From JAZRGE01 sp045644025 (GTDB lineage: Bacteria > Bacillota > Clostridia > Oscillospirales > Acutalibacteraceae), in contig JAZRGE010000109.1 in the NCBI GenBank assembly GCA_045644025.1, forward strand, positions 1 to 5,625: a stretch of DNA of 5,625 nt, given 5' to 3'. Of the stretch, positions 1 to 5,625 are shown piece by piece; position 1 is the stretch's first letter; each line of letters opens with the position of its first letter. Under the pieces are notes generated by a model, which ran no database searches, was not told the origin of the DNA, and saw only the letters and a list, made by a program, of their open reading frames with translations. The translations under genes and the position numbers were made by a program.

Positions 1-2
1 CG

Positions 3-1127
3 GCAGCGGGAGTGTTCTTGCTCTATTTAGCTATGTTTTATTGGCCTGGTGTTTCCAATGCAATTGCCACCGTGCTCGGCGCGCTTCTTCCACTTGCTAT
101 AGGCGCAATGCTGGCCTATGTTCTTAATTTAATGATGAGCTTTTACGAGCGCCATTTCTTTCCTAAAAGCCGCAGAAAAGCAATTATAAAGCTTCGCAGA
201 CCATTGTGCCTTACGGGATCCATACTCACTCTATTGGCCGTTTTGGCTGCGGTGGTTCTTCTTGTGGTGCCCCAACTTGTATCTTGCGTTCAGTTGATCG
301 TTTCTAAGATTCCGCCTGCCTTTGAGTCGGCTGTGGAATATGTGGCGGGGCTTAATATTCTTTCCAAAGAAACTCTTGCTTATTTCCGTAATATCAATTG
401 GGAAGGTATGATTGAAAAGGTAGCTAACGTGTTGTCGGTTGGCATTGGCGGCGCGATGAATATTGCTATCCAGGTTGTAACATCTGTGTTCTCGGGAATT
501 ATCACAGCCTTTCTCAGTGTTATTTTTGCCGTGTATATCTTGGCTTCCAAGGATAAAATCGGCAGTCAGGCCAAAAGAGCTGCAAGGCAGTATGTCGCTC
601 CCGTGTGGTATCAAAGATTGGCATATTTTTTTAAGACCCTTAACGAATGCTTCCGCAACTATATTGTGGGCCAGTGTGTGGAGGCTGTGATTCTCGGCTC
701 TCTTTGTGCTGTAGGTATGCTTATTCTCGGCTTGCCTTATGCTCCTATGGTGGGGGCTCTCGTGGCGTTTACGGCTCTTATACCTGTTGCAGGTGCATAT
801 ATCGGCGCAGGTTTCGGCGCCTTCGTGATTCTTATGGATTCGCCTATGAAGGCTCTTATATTCCTTATATTCATCATTGTGCTCCAGCAGTTGGAAGGTA
901 ATCTTATCTATCCCAAGGTCGTTGGCGATTCGGTCGGCTTGCCCGGTATATGGGTCTTGGCCGCCGTTACAGTCGGTGGCGGCATTATGGGAGTTTTGGG
1001 TATGCTTTTGGCTGTGCCGCTGGCCGCCACAGCATATAGGTTGGTGCGTCACGACGTGCAGAAAAGAGAAAAGGCGGTTGCTGAAATGCAGCCCGAGGAA
1101 GTAGCCAAAGAAGGAGAAGAAGCGTAA
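3..1127 (+). CDS. AI-2E family transporter (5'-truncated by window edge)
   Basis: Integral membrane protein of the AI-2E/PerM/YtvI family (PF01594). Members are linked to export of small molecules or to ion/proton antiport; the substrate here cannot be told. The frame is open from base 3 and 374 residues are visible. A GTG at 12 could start it, but it lies inside the first hydrophobic helix, so the true start is probably a few tens of residues upstream. Hydrophobic segments lie at about nt 3-50, 60-135, 215-300, 475-550, 660-850 (several) and 930-1050, with a soluble stretch at about 300-470, matching the usual eight-helix layout. Family signatures seen are NYIVGQ (about 657), IPVAGAYIGA (about 780-810), QQLEGNLIYPKVVG (885-926) and a glycine-rich last helix ending GMLLAVPLAA. 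The tail is short, charged and Glu/Lys-rich. Its stop overlaps the next start (TAATG), indicating an operon. Family call is firm; function is open. Confidence 0.93.
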   Translation, partial: AAGVFLLYLAMFYWPGVSNAIATVLGALLPLAIGAMLAYVLNLMMSFYERHFFPKSRRKAIIKLRRPLCLTGSILTLLAVLAAVVLLVVPQLVSCVQLIVSKIPPAFESAVEYVAGLNILSKETLAYFRNINWEGMIEKVANVLSVGIGGAMNIAIQVVTSVFSGIITAFLSVIFAVYILASKDKIGSQAKRAARQYVAPVWYQRLAYFFKTLNECFRNYIVGQCVEAVILGSLCAVGMLILGLPYAPMVGALVAFTALIPVAGAYIGAGFGAFVILMDSPMKALIFLIFIIVLQQLEGNLIYPKVVGDSVGLPGIWVLAAVTVGGGIMGVLGMLLAVPLAATAYRLVRHDVQKREKAVAEMQPEEVAKEGEEA

Positions 1128-2083
1128 TGGAAAAGCTGAAAATAGTTATTGCCGATGCCGATACTGTTTTTGATAAGGATATCCATCCCGATATTTTTTC
1201 TCAGTTCGGTGAGCTTGAGGTGTGGGGCCTTTCCACCCATGAGGAAATTAAAGAGCGTATTGCCGATGCCGATATAGTGCTTTGCAATAAGACTGTTATC
1301 AATAAGGAAGTTATAGATTGCGGCAAAAGGCTTAAATATATAGGCCTTTTTGCCACGGGATTTAACAACATTGATATAAAATATGCCCGCGAAAAGGGCA
1401 TTACCGTGTGTAATGCTCCCGGCTATTCCACCGAATCGGTGGCTCAGCATACCATTGCTTTTATTCTTGCGCTGCTGGATAGAGTGGGCGAGTATAATCA
1501 GACAGTGCTGGAGGGCGATTGGATAAAGAGCCGCACCTTTTCTTATTTTCCCTTGCCTCTTTCGGAGCTTTGCGGCAAGACGATTGGTATCGTGGGATAT
1601 GGTGCCATTGGGCGCAGAGTGGGAGATATTGCCCGTGCCTTCGGAATGAAGGTGCTTGTGCATAATCGTAGCCGTGTGAACGATGCAAGCGTGGAGCAGG
1701 TTCCTTTTATGGAGCTGCTTTGCCGAAGCGACGTTGTTTCTATGCATTGCCCTCTTAATGAGGATTCCAAAGGCATTATGAACAAGGAGGCCTTTGCTGC
1801 TATGAAGCAGGGAGCTGTGTTTGTGAACACAGCACGCGGAGCTCTGGTGGATGAAAACGCCCTGAAGGTTGCCCTTGAGAGCGGACACCTGCTCGGCGCG
1901 GGTGTGGATGTGCTTTGCGTGGAGCCGATGACTCCCGATTGCCCGCTTTTTGGTGTGAAAAATTGCCTTATCACACCTCATATTGCCTGGGCAGGAGTGG
2001 AGACTCGCCGCAGACTTATGGGAATTGTGGCAGATAATATACATAATTTTATTACCGGCGCCCCTAAAAATGTTGTTAATTAA
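1127..2083 (+). CDS. D-2-hydroxyacid dehydrogenase, glycerate dehydrogenase/hydroxypyruvate reductase-like
   Basis: Cytosolic nicotinamide-dependent oxidoreductase of 318 residues, normal length for the family, interconverting a 2-oxoacid and a D-2-hydroxyacid. Best guess is hydroxypyruvate/glyoxylate to D-glycerate/glycolate (HprA-like). The N-terminal substrate-domain half carries ATGFNNID (76-83) and YSTESVAQ (100-107). The Rossmann motif is G157-Y-G159-A-I-G162. Catalytic residues are R237 (NTARGAL), E266 (DVLCVEP) and H285 (TPHIAWA). The HIAWA form and the ending NFITGAPKNVVN resemble glycerate dehydrogenases more than D-lactate dehydrogenases. After the second Rossmann strand the sequence is VLVHNRSR, with N180-R181 where NAD-specific enzymes usually have an Asp, so NADPH use is possible (inference). 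AGGAG at 1112-1116 lies 10 bases before the ATG, and the ATG shares a base with the upstream TAA, implying coupled translation. Other 2-oxoacid substrates, such as phenylpyruvate, cannot be excluded. Confidence 0.92.
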   Translation: MEKLKIVIADADTVFDKDIHPDIFSQFGELEVWGLSTHEEIKERIADADIVLCNKTVINKEVIDCGKRLKYIGLFATGFNNIDIKYAREKGITVCNAPGYSTESVAQHTIAFILALLDRVGEYNQTVLEGDWIKSRTFSYFPLPLSELCGKTIGIVGYGAIGRRVGDIARAFGMKVLVHNRSRVNDASVEQVPFMELLCRSDVVSMHCPLNEDSKGIMNKEAFAAMKQGAVFVNTARGALVDENALKVALESGHLLGAGVDVLCVEPMTPDCPLFGVKNCLITPHIAWAGVETRRRLMGIVADNIHNFITGAPKNVVN

Positions 2084-2088
2084 CAAAA

Positions 2089-2120
2089 CCGCCTTCCGAA
2101 GGGAAGGCGGTATTGATTTT
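2089..2120 (+). terminator. Intrinsic terminator after the hydroxyacid dehydrogenase
   Basis: A perfect 9-bp stem (CCGCCTTCC / GGAAGGCGG, 2089-2097 with 2102-2110) has a GAAG loop and is followed by a broken T tract, TATTGATTTT. It starts 6 bases after the stop codon. On the opposite strand the stem is followed by TTTTGTTAATTAA, so it could work in both directions, although no minus-strand gene is seen. Its T tract contains the -35 box of the next promoter. Confidence 0.8.
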
Positions 2121-2140
2121 AAGGAAAAATGTGGTATAAT
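2113..2140 (+). promoter_or_regulatory. Sigma-A-type promoter with extended -10 for the fucO-like gene
   Basis: The -10 box is a perfect TATAAT (2135-2140) preceded by TG one base upstream (TGGTATAAT), giving an extended -10. A -35 candidate, TTGATT (2113-2118, four of six consensus bases), lies 16 bases upstream. Transcription would start near 2147, giving a leader of about 36 bases. No operator palindrome is evident between the -10 and the gene. Confidence 0.8.
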
Positions 2141-2167
2141 GAATTTAAGGGCAGAGCCCAAGAAAAG

Positions 2168-2174
2168 AAAGGTG
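2168..2174 (+). promoter_or_regulatory. Ribosome binding site deciding the fucO start
   Basis: AAAGGTG lies about 8-10 bases before the ATG at 2183. It supports that start over the in-frame ATG at 2129, which lies upstream of the TATAAT box and so would not be in the mRNA made from this promoter. Confidence 0.65.
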
Positions 2175-2182
2175 TGTTTCCA

Positions 2183-3328
2183 ATGAACAGATTTATGTTG
2201 AACGAGACCTCTTATCACGGCAAGGGTGCTATAGCAGCTATTCCCGAAGAGATTGCCAAAAGAGGATTTAAGAAAGTTTTTGTTGCCACCGATCCCGATC
2301 TTATTAAGTTCGGTGTGGCCGCTAAGGTTACTGATCTGCTGGATAAGGCAGGAGTAGCCTACACAGTCTATTCCGATATTAAAGCCAACCCCACTATTGA
2401 GAACGTGCAGAACGGCGTTGAGGCATTCAAGGCCTTTGGTGCCGATTCCATCGTTGCCATCGGCGGCGGCTCTTCTATGGATACTGCCAAGGCAATCGGT
2501 ATTATCATCACCAATCCCGAGTATGCCGATGTTCGCTCTCTCGAGGGCGTTGCTCCCACAAAGAACCCTTGCGTGCCTATCATTGCCGTGCCCACCACAG
2601 CAGGTACCGCCGCTGAGGTCACTATCAACTACGTTATCACCGATGTGGAAAAGAAGCGCAAATTCGTTTGCGTGGATGCTCATGATATCCCTGTTGTGGC
2701 TGTTGTGGATCCTGATATGACTGCTTCTATGCCTGCAGGCCTCACTGCCGCCACCGGTATGGATGCTCTCACTCACGCTATCGAGGGCTACATCACCAAA
2801 GGCGCTTGGGAGCTTTCCGATATGTTCCATATCAAGGCTATCGAGATCATCGCCAAATCCCTTCGCGGCGCTGTGGCCAACACAGAAGATGGCAGGGAAG
2901 GTATGGCTCTCGGCCAGTATATCGCAGGTATGGGCTTCTCCAACGTAGGCCTTGGTGTGGATCACTCTATGGCTCACACCCTTTCCGCCTATTATGATAT
3001 GCCTCACGGCAAAGCTTGTGCCACATTGCTGCCCACTGTGATGGCTTATAACGCCGATTACACCGGCGAAAAGTATCGCGAGATTGCCCGTGCTATGGGT
3101 GTTAAGGGCGTGGATGATATGACTCAGGCTGAGTACCGTGCCGCTGCTGTTGAAGCCGTGCGCCAGCTGGCTGAAGACGTGGGCATTGTCACTTCCCTTA
3201 AAGGCGTTGCCAAGGAAGAAGATATCCGCCAGATGTCGGAGGATGCTTTCGCCGATGCCTGCCGCCCCGGCAACCCCAGGGAGACCAGCGTGGAAGATAT
3301 TGAGGCTATGTATCGCAGCCTTATGTAA
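2183..3328 (+). CDS. fucO: Lactaldehyde reductase / 1,2-propanediol oxidoreductase, iron-dependent (FucO family)
   Basis: Group III (iron-dependent) alcohol dehydrogenase of 381 residues, essentially the length of E. coli FucO and readily alignable with it from memory across the whole length. It reversibly reduces L-lactaldehyde to (S)-1,2-propanediol with NADH, the redox-balancing end step of anaerobic fucose or rhamnose breakdown; relatives also act on glycolaldehyde and similar aldehydes. The N-terminal Rossmann-like domain has D37 (ATDPDL), matching the Asp that sets NAD preference in FucO, and GGGSSMD (94-100). The block PTTAGTAAEVTINYVITD (137-154) is near-identical to FucO. Metal ligands D194, H198, H261 and H275 are all present, with a further active-site histidine, H265. 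The start is chosen by the RBS at 2168, the promoter position and the match of MNRFMLNET to FucO. It is monocistronic, with its own promoter and terminator. No fucose or rhamnose gene is adjacent, so the physiological substrate is inferred. Confidence 0.95.
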   Translation: MNRFMLNETSYHGKGAIAAIPEEIAKRGFKKVFVATDPDLIKFGVAAKVTDLLDKAGVAYTVYSDIKANPTIENVQNGVEAFKAFGADSIVAIGGGSSMDTAKAIGIIITNPEYADVRSLEGVAPTKNPCVPIIAVPTTAGTAAEVTINYVITDVEKKRKFVCVDAHDIPVVAVVDPDMTASMPAGLTAATGMDALTHAIEGYITKGAWELSDMFHIKAIEIIAKSLRGAVANTEDGREGMALGQYIAGMGFSNVGLGVDHSMAHTLSAYYDMPHGKACATLLPTVMAYNADYTGEKYREIARAMGVKGVDDMTQAEYRAAAVEAVRQLAEDVGIVTSLKGVAKEEDIRQMSEDAFADACRPGNPRETSVEDIEAMYRSLM

Positions 3329-3346
3329 TTTAATAATTCAATCCAG

Positions 3347-3375
3347 AGCACTCGGCGCAAGCCGAGTGCTTTTTT
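3347..3375 (+). terminator. Strong intrinsic terminator after fucO
   Basis: A perfect 10-bp stem (AGCACTCGGC / GCCGAGTGCT, 3347-3356 with 3361-3370) with a stable GCAA tetraloop runs straight into a T run (3370-3375). It starts 18 bases after the fucO stop and separates fucO from the next gene. Confidence 0.93.
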
Positions 3376-3376
3376 G

Positions 3377-3405
3377 TTGCAATTTGAATTTTAGCGTGGT
3401 AAAAT
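3377..3405 (+). promoter_or_regulatory. Probable promoter of the exported-protein gene
   Basis: The -10 candidate TAAAAT (3400-3405) is preceded by TG one base upstream (TGGTAAAAT), the same extended form as the fucO promoter. TTGCAA (3377-3382) is a plausible -35 with a 17-base spacer and four of six consensus bases. Predicted transcription start is near 3412, giving a leader of about 43 bases. It begins directly behind the fucO terminator. No regulatory palindrome is apparent. Confidence 0.65.
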
Positions 3406-3442
3406 AATTTTATTAATGAAAAAGATAAAGCATATTGTTTTT

Positions 3443-3448
3443 TGGGAG
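3443..3448 (+). promoter_or_regulatory. Ribosome binding site deciding the start of the exported protein
   Basis: TGGGAG lies 6 bases before ATG 3455. An in-frame ATG at 3416 would add 13 residues (beginning MKKIKH), but it has no ribosome binding site and sits about 4 bases after the predicted transcription start, so 3455 is preferred. Either start keeps the signal peptide. Confidence 0.75.
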
Positions 3449-3454
3449 TTTGTT

Positions 3455-5625
3455 ATGAAAAGATTTGTTTCAATTTTTATTGCTTTGTTGTTGGTGCTTC
3501 TTATGTTGCCATTGTTGCCTTTGCAATCAATCGCTAAGGCTGAGCAAAGTAGCGATATAGTAGCAACTCCTGTTGAGAGTGTTGTTATTCCTGATTATGG
3601 CACTCGAAAGGTGGAAGAAGATTTTTCCGGATATGAGATGTCCTTCAATTGGAATTTTAATTATGGAAATTGTATGTGCTATTCCGGCAATCCTGGCGGC
3701 GCACTAGGCGAAAACGATATCTATATATCCAATAGTCAATTTGCTGTTAAGCCCAATTCCAGTGCCGTTGATGGTACAACCTTTAGGATAAGTATTAACG
3801 ATCTCGATGCATGGAATGGCGATTGCAGGGCGTTTGCGTTTGATATTGATACTAGCGAGACCACATCGGCAAAAAGTATACACGTGTCTTTTACCGGTCA
3901 TTATGATAATGGTTCCGGTGCGTATACCACCTCGGTTTTCTCGGTGTATGGTGGAACAGTCTATCTGATTTCAAGTGATGGAACAGTTGATAAGCGTGTG
4001 CTTTCTATCGACGATACAAATGCGAAAATTGATCTTCCTGCAGGATTTATCGGACGAATTATTATTCCGAGAAACGTAGTACGCCGCGTGTCCGGTGATC
4101 AGTGGCTATATGGCAATTATGAAGAATTTCAGTTTAATTGTGAGATTTTTAATTGGTCTGCGAGCGAAAACGGCGCCGCAATGTATATAGATAATTTGGC
4201 CTATTATCATGGCGATGATGGGCAATACGATTATGTTTATTATTCCGATTTGTTTTATGGCTATCCCTATGCTTTGAGAAATGATTTGTTCTTTGCATAT
4301 CACCATGCCGATACCCAAAATGTGACCACACGTTTGTTTAACGATTATATGGATAGCCCTAAGTTTACATGGACAAATGTAAAAAACGCATGGGATATGT
4401 CTGTAGGATTGAAATTTATGGATTGGATCAAACTCGTAGGTGATTCTGTGGGTTTGACTTCTTATACGTATGAAGCTGCTTTGGATGCTGCTAATGTAGA
4501 ATTGGCTAATAAATTAATTTCTCCTTCTACAATATCTGAATCCTATGCATCCTATGCTAAGATGTATAAAAAGGCCGAGAATTTTTTTGGATGGTATGAA
4601 AAAATCAGAAAAGCCATAGAAGAAAAATGGGACATTTCTATCGTCAGCGAAGAGATAATAATTGAAGAATACTTTAATATGGCTGCCGATGGTGAAATGT
4701 TCGCGTATTTTAGCGTTACACAGGTAAGAGAGTTTAAGAAACTGGTATGGGATAATCTTTCTGCAATAAAAAAGTGCTTTAAGGCCGGAGCAGATATCTT
4801 TGAAATGTTGGAAGCCGTTTGTACAGCATTTATGATGGAAGAATTCAGGATACAGTATGTGGATGATATTCTGAAGTATGCCGAAAAGGGAACTATGCTT
4901 TATGATGGATTAAGTAGATTGAAATTTCAACTGTCCGGTGGAGCACAAACCTATTTTTTGTTTAACTACGTTAATAAGGAACTTATATCGTTTGTATCTG
5001 ATTCTATAACAAAGGCTATGGAATTGGGTTCGCCAACACAGCTTGTAATTGCTATTGCTGATGCTTTTGTTAATGTCACATTTGATGCTATGGAGATAGC
5101 AGATATTGACGATATGACAAAGCAATTGGCATTGCGCGAATATGCCGACGATCTTTATTACCTTGTGCGCGATGCATCTTATGGATTTGAATCTCAATTT
5201 GAATATACAGCGGTGGATAAATATGAGAAATTATTTTTAGCCTACACCGCTGCCACTGAAGCTGCTCTGGAAAGTTCCAAAGTATTGGCTCTTAACAGCA
5301 ATATAAAGCTTTTGAACGACACAATTAATGAATATGCAGGCATGAGCCTTTATGACCATCATATCAATAACGCTAAAGAATACATGATAGGCATTCCAAA
5401 CCAGGATAGAGAATGTGTGGATCATGGAACTTGGAAAGCGGGAAATATGCGCTTTTCAAATGGGTCAGACGCCTTGGAATCCGCAACAATTTATACAGTG
5501 AATGGGATGTTCGTCGGAAATATAACAGTTTGGACTGAGTGTTCACTAACCATACTTGAAAATGCTAATGTTGTAATAGATGGTGATGTGCACCTGTACG
5601 ATGACTCTAACAATTCATATGAATC
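3455..5625 (+). CDS. Large exported protein of unknown function with N-terminal carbohydrate-binding-like domain (3'-truncated by window edge)
   Basis: I translated this frame from ATG 3455 and found no stop in 723 codons; it runs off the window, so its length and any C-terminal anchor are unknown. Residues 1-29 form a typical Gram-positive signal peptide: MKRF, a Leu-rich core, and AKA before E30 as the probable signal peptidase I site. Residues about 55-251 look like a beta-sandwich: DFSGYEMSFNWNF (56-68), LPAGFIGRIIIP (194-205) and MYIDNLAYY (243-251) follow a pattern seen in carbohydrate-binding or galactose-binding-like modules of clostridial surface proteins (a resemblance, not a proven match). 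Residues 250-282 are tyrosine-rich. About 300-640 appears mainly helical, with charged amphipathic stretches such as 366-392 and 424-478. From about 660 it becomes beta-rich (TIYTVNG, SLTILENANVVIDG), possibly entering a beta-helix or repeat region. Eight cysteines follow the signal peptide (73, 75, 124, 229, 441, 456, 654, 696). No catalytic motif is recognised. It is more AT-rich than the upstream genes. Confidence 0.9.
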   Translation, partial: MKRFVSIFIALLLVLLMLPLLPLQSIAKAEQSSDIVATPVESVVIPDYGTRKVEEDFSGYEMSFNWNFNYGNCMCYSGNPGGALGENDIYISNSQFAVKPNSSAVDGTTFRISINDLDAWNGDCRAFAFDIDTSETTSAKSIHVSFTGHYDNGSGAYTTSVFSVYGGTVYLISSDGTVDKRVLSIDDTNAKIDLPAGFIGRIIIPRNVVRRVSGDQWLYGNYEEFQFNCEIFNWSASENGAAMYIDNLAYYHGDDGQYDYVYYSDLFYGYPYALRNDLFFAYHHADTQNVTTRLFNDYMDSPKFTWTNVKNAWDMSVGLKFMDWIKLVGDSVGLTSYTYEAALDAANVELANKLISPSTISESYASYAKMYKKAENFFGWYEKIRKAIEEKWDISIVSEEIIIEEYFNMAADGEMFAYFSVTQVREFKKLVWDNLSAIKKCFKAGADIFEMLEAVCTAFMMEEFRIQYVDDILKYAEKGTMLYDGLSRLKFQLSGGAQTYFLFNYVNKELISFVSDSITKAMELGSPTQLVIAIADAFVNVTFDAMEIADIDDMTKQLALREYADDLYYLVRDASYGFESQFEYTAVDKYEKLFLAYTAATEAALESSKVLALNSNIKLLNDTINEYAGMSLYDHHINNAKEYMIGIPNQDRECVDHGTWKAGNMRFSNGSDALESATIYTVNGMFVGNITVWTECSLTILENANVVIDGDVHLYDDSNNSYE

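Noticed and set aside
231..1052. A 273-codon minus-strand open frame opposite the AI-2E gene
   Set aside because: Its product is His/Asn/Arg-rich and hydrophilic with no domain, a mirror image of a hydrophobic membrane protein. The sense strand has clear family motifs.
1148..1274. A 16-base direct repeat (ATTGCCGATGCCGATA) at 1148-1163 and 1259-1274
   Set aside because: Both copies are in frame in the dehydrogenase and encode IADAD in expected family positions. Codon bias explains the identity, with no sign of a mobile or regulatory repeat.
2129..2182. Upstream in-frame ATG giving an 18-residue extension of FucO
   Set aside because: The extension contains the TATAAT promoter box, has no ribosome binding site and has no counterpart in FucO, which begins at the equivalent of 2183.
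1049..3007. A very long minus-strand open frame (652 codons) spanning parts of three genes
   Set aside because: It is antisense to well-supported enzymes, crosses the gene boundaries and the terminator at 2089-2110, and gives a His/Ser/Asn/Cys-rich product with no recognisable domain. It arises because the sense codon bias avoids stops in that antisense frame.
3416..3454. Upstream in-frame ATG for the exported protein
   Set aside because: It lacks a ribosome binding site and lies about 4 bases from the predicted transcription start. ATG 3455 has TGGGAG at good spacing and starts a cleaner signal peptide.
3704..5425. Several minus-strand frames of 60-95 codons opposite the exported protein
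   Set aside because: They are short, scattered, lack ribosome binding sites and overlap a continuous 723-codon sense frame.
1..5625. tRNA or rRNA genes, riboswitches, CRISPR arrays, insertion sequences, attachment sites
   Set aside because: Reading both intergenic gaps (2084-2182 and 3329-3454) showed only terminators, promoters and ribosome binding sites. The leaders are too short for a riboswitch, and no regularly spaced repeats or terminal inverted repeats were seen.

Overview
The window looks like ordinary chromosome from a low-to-moderate GC anaerobic Firmicute, probably a gut- or rumen-type Clostridia member. That is inferred from strong AGGAG/GGGAG ribosome binding sites, sigma-A-like promoters with a TGn extension, compact intrinsic terminators, the enzyme families present and a Gram-positive style signal peptide. 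No gene fixes the species. All four real genes are on the + strand and there is no gene-free stretch above about 130 bases.

Layout. (1) Positions 3-1127: an AI-2E family (PF01594-type) multi-pass membrane protein whose N-terminus lies before the window. (2) 1127-2083: a D-2-hydroxyacid dehydrogenase closest in motifs to glycerate dehydrogenase/hydroxypyruvate reductase. It is joined to gene 1 by a TAATG stop/start overlap, so the two form one operon, closed by a hairpin terminator at 2089-2120. (3) 2183-3328: a complete FucO-type iron-dependent lactaldehyde reductase with its own promoter (2113-2140) and a strong terminator (3347-3375). (4) 3455-5625: the start of a large exported protein of unknown function, with its own promoter (3377-3405), open to the end of the window. 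It has at least 723 residues: a signal peptide, a beta-sandwich-like domain resembling carbohydrate-binding modules, a tyrosine-rich linker, a long helical middle and a beta-rich segment cut by the window edge.

How they fit together. The two dehydrogenases both act on small 2-hydroxy or 2-oxo carbon compounds and would reoxidise reduced nicotinamide cofactor in a fermenting cell, but they are separate transcription units. The fucO-like gene stands alone, with no fucose or rhamnose catabolic gene beside it here. The exported protein is visibly more AT-rich than the enzymes and is probably an unrelated cell-surface or secreted factor. It is the least explained item in the window. No convincing new multi-gene system, RNA gene, CRISPR array or mobile element was seen.
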